Source: Undaria pinnatifida (taxonomy: Eukaryota; Sar; Phaeophyceae; Laminariales; Alariaceae). Taken from it: 64,000 bases of DNA. Below, piece by piece: positions 35,026 through 45,415 of this stretch (position 1 is the first letter of the stretch; every line of letters begins with the position of its first letter). Position numbers and translations under genes: made by a program. The stretch spans positions 16,583,625 to 16,647,624 of the forward strand of contig JABAKD010000016.1 of the NCBI GenBank assembly GCA_012845835.1, given 5' to 3'. The notes beneath the pieces are model-generated. The model searched no databases and was not told the DNA's origin. It was given only the letters and a program-made list of their open reading frames with translations.

Positions 35026-36667
35026 CCCCCCTTAACATGCCCCCCTTAACATGCCCCCCCCCCCGCAAACCAGCGATTTTCTTTAACAAATGTTTCACGT
35101 CTGCTCGACACGAGGAAGGATGCTGTGAAAAACAGATCTTCACATGCTTTCGTGTTTGCAAAGGATTATCGAACGATGACGTTGGGATGGCAATGGGAAC
35201 CGTGTTTCAGGAGATAAGGCCGGCATCTGGCTTCTAAACCACCAGCGATTTCGTTCAAGAAAAGTTGCGGGGCTACCGTAGAATGACTCCCCGGCTTTCC
35301 ACACCACCAGAGGGGCACTGAACACGCTGGCGTAGGAGCGCTGACCAACACTGCTCGGCGTTATGGTATACTACACTGGAAGGCTTGATAGGGACAGCTT
35401 ACGCTATACCTACAATGGGACCCGAAGGGTGCGCCAGCTAGCGTTGGGCTGCGAAAGCAACTGAGTTAAATCGACGCACGACGCGTATGAAAATGCGTGG
35501 AAGTGTGGTGAGCTAAAGCTTTATTTTTCCCCATCCGCCGGGAAGGATAAAAAAAAAAAAAAACTTGAAAATGGCCCAGGATTGGGTATGCGGGAAAGTA
35601 TTATGTATTGCTTAGAATTGCATACGGGCCAGGATGGCGTACTACGTGGAAGGCCTGTTCGTGTACAAGTACTTGTAGAGAATTGGGGTTTAGGGCGAGG
35701 CAGAGCGGAGCCCACTTTTCAGGACTTTCGTCGAAGCTCTATTTGGACAATAGGTCAAGGCGTCGGGCAAGGGGGGCATTTTTAGGGTCTCTTTTGCAGC
35801 AACCCAGAGCCATTCCGCGAGTCCAACCTTGGTAAGAGAAAATGGAAAATGGGGGTACCCGACCTACCGTACATTGACTTGGCCAATACAAAACTGCTCT
35901 TCTACGCGAGCACACAGCAGACGTGGGTGACGACGGAGGGCCGTCTTCGTCGGCAAAACCTGCACGGGGGTATCCGTGTGAAATCCCGAGCAAGCTCTTA
36001 GCACATGGCGTCGACGGCAGCTGCGTTGGAACAAGCACGCTTTTTTCTTGCTCGCAGTAAACCGTGGAGGACTGTTACGTTGTTTGCCCGCGTTTGCTCG
36101 TTACGTGTCGCCTGCACTGTACAGAGTCACCAAATGGACGTGGGGAAGGGTGTAGTGTAACCCATTTGCGCCGCCATCATGTGAGTAAGTATGTCCTGGT
36201 GATCTAAAATCCCCCGCACGGGGGGGGCAGCGTCGTTGTCATGACCCAGAAAAACGTACGCAGTACCATGGTATGTGACAAGGAGCTTCGTTCACGGTTT
36301 AATCAGTCATTTTCCACCTTTTTACCGATCGCTGTGGGATCAACAACACTGATGATGTGTGTGGCACTGGGACACTCTTATGTTACCGCTAAGCTCTTAA
36401 AGACCTGCTGCTGCGTGCTGCGGTGAGCCTGTGGCTCTGTGGGCATGTGGACCTGTACTGTTGATAAGCGTTGCGTCTCAGCTTCTGAAATGGATTTCCC
36501 CGTTGGTGCGAAACCCGAGACCGCCGCGATTGTGTTGCGGGGTTTCGGGTGACTGCAAGGCTTTTCTCGAGAGGGCCTAAAAGGGCAATTTCATTAGTTC
36601 AAAAAATAAGACGCAGGTCGCAAAAGGAGGGATGTATCGCGACTGCTGTTGTTCATAGACTAATTGT

Positions 36668-36913
36668 GAGCCATCCCACGATAGGGTTGCAGCTAAACGT
36701 CCCTGAGCTCCTCACATGAGGAACTCAATATCTCACCCGAAAAATGACTTCGAAGGCATTCGTTTGCGCAACCCGGCCAAGCTATTATGCCTTAGCGCAA
36801 GAATATAATGTACTCGTGAAAATACTTCATTGACCGGCAGTTCCTCACATGAGGAACTCAATCGCCCAGGGACGTTTCGGCGCAAAAACATCAACCCCTA
36901 CCGTGGGATGACA
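36668..36913. mobile_element. MITE with GCCATCCCACGATAGGG / CCCTACCGTGGGATGAC ends
   Basis: Well-preserved inverted ends flank about 210 bp. The interior holds two CTCACATGAGGAACTCAAT copies and TGACTTCGAAGGCATTCG. It is the same family as 29205-29473. Confidence 0.65.
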
Positions 36914-37441
36914 AGTTCAGAACTAAATATTGTATTTCTATGAGTAGAATGGCCGAACCCGGGAGAGGGAGAGGCATGATAGGGCCGAGAGTAAAAGGAA
37001 CGGTACTTCGAAGTACCACGCATCAGGTATCTCTGTTCTTTTTTTTTTTTGCCCTCCGACGATGTAGCGTGGATGCCGTTCCGATACACATCGAATTTCG
37101 TCCCGCGTAAATCAGTGGTATCTCTCCTGTCCTATGACCCTCTGCCGACAATTTCCTAATTTCCCTTCCCCACATCTTTTCTTTTTAGCTACCGGTGCAA
37201 TCAGGGGGGGGGACATCTCCAGGCGTTTTGTCGCAACCGTCCTCCCCTCCCCCGTCCCCGGCAGGGCGCCGCCCCCTCCCTACTCATCACTCAATCAATG
37301 ACAATCCTTCCCTCCGCTTACTTCCTCTTCGGCGTCACTTTCCGGCCTCTGCTAGTTATGCACACAACTTTGTTAAACATCGTGCCGTGGTCGCTACCCC
37401 CCCCGCCAACCCCCGCCTGCCCCCCCCCCCCTCCTCGTCGG

Positions 37442-37606
37442 GCTCTTCTTCTTCTTCTTCTTCTTCTTCTTCTTCTTCTTCTTCTTCTTCTTCTTCTTCT
37501 TCTTCTTCTTCTTCTTCTTCTTCTTCTTCTTCTTCTTCTTCTTCTTCTTCTTCTTCTTCTTCTTCTTCTTCTTCTTCTTCTTCTTCTTCTTCTTCTTCTT
37601 CTTCTT
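37442..37606. repeat. (TTC)n microsatellite, about 55 units
   Basis: 165 bp of uninterrupted TTC on the plus strand (GAA on minus), the longest perfect microsatellite in the window. It generates spurious poly-Ser, poly-Leu and poly-Glu frames. Purine/pyrimidine mirror symmetry makes it a candidate triplex (H-DNA) former. Confidence 0.97.
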
Positions 37607-38068
37607 GTCCGCCCATTAGACTAAACACACCAGTCCCAAACCCTCGACTGTGTTCCTGTTGATTGTCCTCATGAACATGACGGTTATGATCCATCTTATA
37701 GTATGAAGTTCCGTATGTTGGTAAGGGATTCATGTATAAGGTGTAAGGGGGCTGTTTGGCCGGATGTTTTTCGGCATGATTTGCCATGAGCTGTCACTCG
37801 TAGTTTTGCTCCATATGAGACCGAGTCAGGCTCGACGGCTGGATAATATAAGAGTTCTGTGTCACCGTCTGGAGTCATCATCACGCCTTCCCACGCCAGC
37901 TACGTGTACACCTTTAGAGATCTATCAACAGTTTCTTTCATCTCTGATTCTGATCAATGATGAAGAAGTGGCTTGTCTAGTACGCAGTTTAAGGTCAGGT
38001 AACTTGTTGTGTATAGTAATTAGTGTTGATTCGTTGCTTGTATTGGTGTTAGTATACGTGAGCAATCC

Positions 38069-38089
38069 CCCCCCCCCCCCCCCCCCCCC
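38069..38089. repeat. C homopolymer (about 21)
   Basis: A C run followed by TCGACCG and another C run, in intergenic DNA. Confidence 0.8.
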
Positions 38090-39709
38090 TCGACCGCCCC
38101 CCCCAAAAAAGAGGAGTGTGGGTCCAGGGATTTTTTCTGGGCGCCCTTGTGTTATAAAGCTTAGTTTGGGTGGTAGTACCCTACATGTCGGCAAGATATT
38201 GTAATAATAACAATATAGAGTCGTTCTACTTTGTTAGCCCCCCAACTCTTCTTCAACGGAATCGCCGGTTTTGAAACCGGCTCCCGGCAGTATCTCCTGG
38301 AATACAGCGCCCGTTGTCGCCCCGACATCGTCGTTCGATACTCGTCCTTTCTTTGCAAACAAAATAATTCATGAAGGCATGTTTTTTCATAGATAGTAGA
38401 ATATTTTCTCGTGTCGACCAGGAAACATTCTTGAAGAAAATCGCTGTTTTTTTCGGGGGGGCTATTATCGTAGAATCAGCCAATAATACACCTACCTGAC
38501 CTGTCGTTTTGAGTGAACCTTGTTTCCTTGCTACTCTCAACGAATGTATATCACCTCTACTTACGTTTTTGTCGATCGCCACTACAACAAAAACGTATCT
38601 AAAAAAGGACAAGCAAGCATAGTGACTGCTGAGCAAGAATTCTGCACGCGATCGAAATGACATAAATAATACTCAGTAGAAAAATCAGCTTCGTGAGGTG
38701 CAGCTCTCTTTTTTGTCAACCATTTTTGGCGAGACGCAGCACCAACTAGCCTGCATGCTACCACGCTGAAATCAGCGCCACCTCCTTCGGCGCTTGTGCG
38801 CCGTGTAGCTAGACTATAGATTTGCCTGGGACTGTCAAGGTGACAACTGGTCGAAGATCGCAAAGTCTCGCAGATCAAGACAGAGTCGGTCAGAGGTCAG
38901 AGATTACCAGAGATCAAAGACTAAACGATACATTTCAGATGACGTAGTCTGTGGACTAGACTACTTGTACAGTACTTGTACGGTACGACTGCAAGTATTA
39001 ATACTTTTTTCTTATTCAAGTACATTCAGGATATTTCTTGTTGTGTGAGAGACCGTTGTGTTTTTTTTTTTTCCTGCTGCGGTTGTGAGAGTCCTCTAAA
39101 ACAGCAAGTACTACACACACGCCACCGAGGACATACTCCAATCGGCAGCCACTATCTATCCGCCCTGCTAGTATCTGCTGCTCTGCGTGCGCACCAGGTA
39201 CTCCCTGCTGTCGCCAGCACGACGTGTGTACGGCTCAGACCGGGAAGAAGCTTCCCCATCCGGTACAAAACAGTAATGATACGAAAAAACGAAAAGGAAG
39301 GAATAATGTACAATGTGAAAAAAAGGGAATCTAAAAACGAAACGGTCGAGCTCTCTCTTTTTTTTTGGTTCGATTTTTCGAGCCAATCGGTCGCTCGACG
39401 ACGTTCGACAAAAAACCGTACAATCGAGACATAACTCGACCTGACTAATCAATCATCCATCGCGGCCGGCTATCTTCGAGTACGTACTGCTTGTAGCATC
39501 TGGCACGGCGTTAAATCGGACCTTTTGGACCGGCTAATGGCACAACCTCGCGTGAATCGCTCGTGAATACGACCGACCGTCGCTGTGAGCACTGCTGCTG
39601 TGCAACATTAAAATACACTCCATACCTGGCACCAGACTAAATTTGGGCGTTTACGTTATCTAGCCAACCGGGCCAGCGACGGCGGTGTGTGCTGTTGAAA
39701 GTCGTCGTA

Positions 39710-42700
39710 ATGAGCACACGATGGCGTCGAGACATCGACAACGACCGGAGCTCCACTACAACAGGAGGAGGAGATGGGACGATGATGTCTGCGAGCGAGA
39801 CGGACGTTTCTGAGCTCTGTAGGCTGGGCCTCGGAAGGGTCCGGGACTTGGTGCGACCGGACACCAGTCGCATCGGACAGGCCTTCGATACCATGATGTC
39901 GAGGGTGAAGGTATGCGGCACGATTGCAGTACGAGAGCTCTCTATTGATAGAAGACTACTTCTGCATGCATCATATCATGTCGCCAGGAGTACCTGGTAT
40001 GTCATACCAGGTAGCAGGTACATCGTTCCAGTACTCGTATACAGCATACTAGGATACCCGATACTACTAACTGTTTCTAGTTCTAGACTACAATGTTTTA
40101 TACTCCGTAAAATGTTCATGTTTTTACGTGGTGCTACTATTAGTCTATATTAGACTAGACTAATAGGTCTACTGCTGTACGCATGTATTTCATTAAAAAA
40201 TGGCGACGGCAGTGCCTGTATGCGACATTAGTCACAGCCTTTTCACATGCGTCCGAGTGCTCTGTTGCAATGCACCGAGGGACCTGACACGTGCGTACCA
40301 GGTATGCATGTATTCATGTGGAACAACATCGTATTGATAGATATCGGCCGGCATCGTGCGGTGGCTCCTTCCCTCTCGCCAATATCGATATGGCTGGAGG
40401 GGAGCGTCGCCGCGCGTCAGAATGTCCAGCTTTTGTTTTGTGTTTCGTAAAGCGCCGAGCGCCGCTTGCTGCTCAAAAAAATGTACGACTGTCGGCCTCG
40501 TACGCACACTGGACAAAGCAAACGTACATGCACTATGGCTTCTTCACTGGCTACCTTGCGCAACCCGTACCCGCTCAGAGCGGGCGCTTCTATCATCATG
40601 CATGGTACATACTATAATACGTGGTACGTGTACTCATATCATGACCTGCAGATCAAGGCTCAAAATCACGAGCAGAGCATGAACGACCAATGACGAACTA
40701 CTTTGCTCGCCAACTATTGAACAGACTATACCCGGGGCTATTGAATGTGCTAGGTGCGCCAGGTTCCATCGCGAGGAGGCGAGGGGGAAGTGCCTGAGAG
40801 AGATTTTATCCCCTTTAGAGCCCCCAAGTCCCTCTCTATAAACTCCCTCTCAGAGCTATACTAACTTCAAGTAAATTTGTCCCCGAAAAGGGTTTCCAGT
40901 TGTAAAGGCGACTGAATCTACGATAGCCCCCCTCCCCAAACAGCGATTTTCTTTAACGATTCGTGGCTGCTTGACACAAGGAAGGATGCTATTGAAACAA
41001 AAGCACCCATCTATGCAAAAGTCTATCGATCGATTGTTAAGGACTTAGTGGGGTATTAGTCCGTTTGACCACTTGCAAAAGGTTAACCAATAGCTTACCC
41101 AAACTAAGCCTTATAACACTCTCCCCCCCTGAAACGGCGGGATACCAGGTCGGCCGGATATACGGGCGGACCTGTCAATATATCCAAGCCGTTTCATTTC
41201 CTGGGTATACCGGGGAGAGTATTTTTCAAGTTCGCCATGGGAAAATCTGAAGAAGTTTATTATGGTGGATGTGGGGGTCGAACCCACGACCCAAAAACCC
41301 ATGGTCTGTCGACGACGCCATTTGTTAAGGTTATTAGTGGGGTATTAGTCCGTTTGACCACTTGCAACTGGTTAACCAATAGCTTACCCAAACTAAGCCT
41401 TATAACACGATGACGTCGAGGAGGGTGTCGAGGGACACCGTATTTTAGGAGGTACGACCGGGAGCTGGTTTTAAAACCGGCGATTTCGTTAAAGAAAAGT
41501 TGGGGAGGGGGCTACCGGAGAGCGACTCAGGCGTTAAGTGACTTTATTGTTTCGGCAGCGTTTTGCACGGCATACTATCTGTACGAGCGCCGGTATCTAC
41601 TGCTCTACAAGTATCGCTGCCCGAAGGGGAATCACACAGTAGAAACTACCGCGTACAAAATGCCCCCCACACACACCTAAACTTGCCGCCAGCTACACAA
41701 ATGCATACTGCATGATGAGTCGTTGATGTGTTGGTGCCCCCCCCAAGGAGGCCCGACCGCGAAAAAAGGAGACTGCTGTGGGTCATCGTTTTTTTTTTTC
41801 TGGGCGCCCCGGGAAAAGGTGCTGACAAAAACTACTATAAGATTACACGAGGAGATACGTAGGTTCAGGTAAATTTTGGTTGGGCGAATCGATCGGACGA
41901 GTATCGACCCCAATATATCGAACTCGCAGCTGACACTTTTAAATATATATATATTCGACTTACAGGATTCACTTGATAAACGGATGCATTTATTTCCTTC
42001 CACAGCTGCTGTCAGATTTTGTCCCCCTCAGAAACGGGTTTTATAGTTTCCGCGCACAGACTGACTAACATCACCCTGTTGACCCTGATAGCTACACTGT
42101 AGTTGCAAGGGGAGTCGCCGACCTATATCCTCAATGAGGACACACAACCCGTAATACGCGCGATTGGAGTATCACGCACAGCTTGCAAAGATGAGTTTCG
42201 ACAAAATATTCGATCTCACAGCTGGAGTGTATTTTCATTTTTTATAATATATATTTTTTAATAATAATGGCCCCTCCGCCATTGGGGCGGAGGGATCGGC
42301 CCTCATCCCACTAGTAGTGCTGCGCTGTACCTGATATCGGTAGGCGTGTAGGTCATCGACGTTCCTATCCGCGTTTTCGCCGTCCTTTGATGTGACCCCA
42401 GCGGAGAAGCTATAAAAGACACCAAGACGCCGACACGGCGATCGAACGCTGCTTTGAGGCGTTTTCCGGTCGCGGCATCACCTCTGTCAGCACTGTTAAG
42501 GTATGTATGCGCCTGTCCACCGCATCCCGTCGAGGGGGGGGGGCGTGGCAGGCACGCTGTCTTATGACGGGTCGAGTCGCCTTGATCGCAGCTGTGCTGC
42601 TTTTTAACTGGATGGTGGTCAGCAAAAACTGCTACTACAGTCAGTGTCGTTGATTCGATTCTCTTCGTGGATTCACAAAGCTCTGTTGACTTTAACAGAG

Positions 42701-43472
42701 GTACCAGCGCACCCTTTCAGACCACCCACGGCTTTCCACATTTTTTTACACCGCAAACATGATCCCGGTCTACATCCAAAGTGCTTTGTCCCCAACGCGT
42801 ATATACATCGGTAAAAAGAGGCTCTGATCAGGACTTTGCACGGGCCACACGGGTCGGATCAGGAGGTTTTCGCAGGTCGAGTCGGGTCCAGCCAGGAGGT
42901 GTTCGAATGCCCGTCATTCACGAAATAGGTTCGCCTAAAAGTACTCCCTCTATCGTATCACAGGCCGCGATGTAATTTTACCGTCTGACCCCGTCACATC
43001 CGCTTTCTTCGAGCGCAGTTCGCGCAGGTGCTGAGCGTTCTGAGCATGGAGTGGAGCGGCAAGTTTTCCTTGGAGGAGTACCTTGCCCTAGCTCAGGACA
43101 TAAGCGAGGAGGGCACGCCCGACCTTGTTACGATATCCTCGTTCAAGAGCGCCTCGCACGTCGGCTGTGCGGCCTCCGCCTCGAAGTGTCCTGCGCGTCG
43201 AAAGAGGGAGACGGGTAGCACCTGGACCGCGCCGAATAACAGTGCATTCTTCGAGGACGTCGATGTTAGCGGTGGTGCCGAGGTACGCTATTCACCGAGG
43301 TCGCGGTAGGGGAAGGGGGTGCTGCTGGATCCGCCATTTTTTGTCCAATAAAAATAACGGATGCCCAACTGTTCTCCCCACGCACATACCTCATTTTGGT
43401 TGTTGGATGCAGGTGATTTACTACGAGCAACGTAAGTTAGACGCTTCGATGGCAGTGCGCTCAGCGAAATGA
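39710..43472 (+). CDS. Small EF-hand-like protein, four exons
   Basis: Exons are 39710-39910 (start ATG, MSTRWRRDIDNDR...), 42402-42500, 43019-43282 and 43413-43472. All join in phase 0, giving 207 residues ending RKLDASMAVRSAK. Residues about 50-120 resemble an EF-hand-type helical pair (IGQAFDTMMSRVK, TAIERCFEAFSGRGITSVST, VKFAQVLSVLSMEWSG, FSLEEYLALAQD), but the loops lack the usual acidic ligands, so Ca2+ binding is doubtful. The rest is low in recognisable motifs. The start has a purine at -3. A GTAAGT inside the last exon (43432) could instead splice onward to the 45.4 kb gene, but the phases then do not match without another exon. Function unknown. Confidence 0.6.
40812..40910. repeat. 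85-bp dispersed repeat, copy 3
   Basis: It holds GAGCCCCCAAGTCCCTC and TTCCAGTTGTAAAGGCG with a small internal insertion, in the first intron of the gene at 39710. The duplicated segment GGTATTAGTCCGTTTGACCA (41050 and 41343) lies a little further on. Confidence 0.55.
41046..41408. repeat. Direct repeat of about 75 bp, two copies
   Basis: 41046-41120 and 41333-41408 both run from TAGTGGGGTATTAGTCCG to AAGCCTTATAACAC. Between them, at 41262-41290, the minus strand reads GGGTTCGACCCCCACATCCA, a tRNA T-arm and acceptor-like 3' half with no matching 5' half. Confidence 0.65.
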
Positions 43473-45415
43473 TAACAGCAAAACAGCTTAAGGCTTCTAG
43501 GGTCCCAACAACCCTCACTATGCTAATTTCAAGCTATTTTTCCCCAAAAATGGGTTTCCAATTGTAAAGGCGTTAAGGCTCGAAAGGAAATACGGCAGCC
43601 ACTCGCACGAGTGGCCCTGCGTCTCCGCAAGGCAATGCCCTACAAAAGCTCCCCCTACCGCACAAGCGGTTCTGTTGAACGATCTCTAGAGGTGTACAGG
43701 CTGGTTGGCACGGGAATGCGTGGTGGTGGCTCAAGACGCTGACCTAGAAATCTATCTTGTATTGTCCGCGGCCGTCGAGTGACAGCTCATGACCAATCAT
43801 GCAGGGAAAACATCCAGCAAAAAATAAATCCCCCGATTTGTCCCGCTGAAGTGCCCCCTTACACCTTGTACATGAATCCCTCAACCGTTAAAAAACCTTT
43901 TGGCCCAAAGAGTGCAACCCCTACGGTGGGATGACTCTCAACCGTGTATCATGGTGCCCTCCCCCTCCCGCCCCGACCAATACCCAATACATGTGGAAGC
44001 TTGAGCTTGGTGATGAGGCTAGGGGAGGCGGAGCGTCATCGAAAGAGAGAGCCACGAACGTAGGAGGAACAGATACCTCTGCTGGTCGCGCGCTGGATGC
44101 TACGCTACGACACGGGGCCTCCAGAGCTCGGTGAGGAGCCACACCATGATGCCATCCTGTAGTGCACGTTTTGAGCCTAACTTTGTGACACGTGCCACGT
44201 TAGAGGTGTACCTACTTTTATTCTGAGACGCCTCACTGAAAAAAAGGCACACACCCCACACCCAAAGAGTTGTGATATGCCAAAGTTTTTGGCACGTGCT
44301 ACGGTAGAAGTATACCTTTTTTCATAGGGCTCACTGGAAAGAGGTGCACACGCCACACCCAAAGTGTTATGGTACCCCCTCTCTCCCGTTGAGGCGTTAT
44401 GATTTATGGAAGTTGTCCCCTTTTATAGCTGGCAGGCGTTATCGCCTGTCAGAGCGAACGGTTCCACCCCCCCCCCTTCTGCCAAAAATTATCCGGCGGA
44501 CAGCAAGAAACTACTACCCGAGACGTAGCACCCAAGCAACCCTCGTCGTGCGAGTGACCAGTACAACAACCAGAGCCCCCCCTGCATGGCAGTAGGCGGT
44601 CCCTAGGTCCGTATTTTTGCCCCGCTACTGCTACAAAAAAGGCTGATTTCCAAAAGAATGCAAGCGCAATCCGACGAACAATTCCATCGTCCAGGGGTAC
44701 AAGAAAATCTTGTCGCTAAAAGTAATCGAAAACGACTTTTTTTTCTCCCGACATTTTTTGGGGGTTAAGAACTCCCACCAGTTATAAGAAAGGTTTTCGC
44801 CAAAAAGCGGTATACCCTATCGTAGCGGGGAAAGGACGAAAAAACTGCTTGGACTGCGTTTGGATGGTATCGTCTCCCCCTATGCCACCAAAAAAATCGT
44901 GTCTTGCAACAGTATGGATTCGTCAATTTTCACTCCCTCCCCTCTATGCTTCAAATACATTGTCAATATATACATATTAGTGCCGCGTCTCTCTTGCGCA
45001 AAACGAATAAATAAAAACCAACCCCCCCCCGACGAAAAAGTTATGTTCTCTCTATACTATCAAAATTGATTAGTGTCTTGAGAACAGTATGAAAAAATAA
45101 AATAAAAACGTTTGTTTCGCTGGAGTGACAGGGAAGAATGTCGAAAATAAAATCCGCCGATGTCAGCCTCGGCCGCACGAAGCAGCCCCGCGTCGCTGGG
45201 GTAACTGCCACGTAAGGAACCGTGCGACACGCGCATACCATGATGATGCCTGTACTACTGTATGCCCTTCCTTTTAGACGCTTGAAACGATCGCAAATCG
45301 TCGCTTTTTTTTCGTCGCTATACTATGATCAAGTCCCAAAAATAGTTGAAACCCGCACATCTGCGACCTGTATCCCCTGTACGTTCCCTTCGCTTAACCG
45401 TCTGTTTTCACTCAG
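43473..45415. other. Intergenic or intronic repeat-rich DNA
   Basis: It holds the fourth 85-bp repeat (43491-43577), a MITE end (43880-43933), a MITE fragment around 44170-44300 and the inverted partner of 4845-5130 (44355-44640). A first exon for the gene at 45416 should lie here but was not identified. Confidence 0.45.

Larger units (their letters stand above)
34700..39709. other. Intergenic region after the DUF1995 gene
   Basis: No gene is supported. It holds a short LINE tail (34958-35025), a segment GCGATTTTCTTTAAC...GAGGAAGGATGCT (35060-35130) repeated at 40937-40990, a MITE (36668-36913), the (TTC)n tract and a C21 run near 38069. An open frame around 35800-36000 (NPEPFRESNLG...) and a short frame at 36241-36426 lack supporting signals. 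Confidence 0.5.

Noticed and set aside
35800-36000. Alternative last exon for the DUF1995 gene
   Set aside because: The exon at 34589-34699 joins in phase and gives a family-like C-terminus; the later one gives only a short unrelated tail.
37195-37787. Long poly-Ser, poly-Leu and poly-Glu open frames
   Set aside because: All three are translations of the (TTC)n microsatellite in different frames.
41258-41335. tRNA gene on the minus strand
   Set aside because: The T arm and acceptor 3' strand are present, but no complementary 5' strand, D arm or anticodon arm is found.
45222-45415. ATG-initiated extension of the 45.4 kb exon
   Set aside because: A pyrimidine-rich acceptor (TGTTTTCACTCAG) lies between this ATG and the protein-like part; the extension looks intronic.
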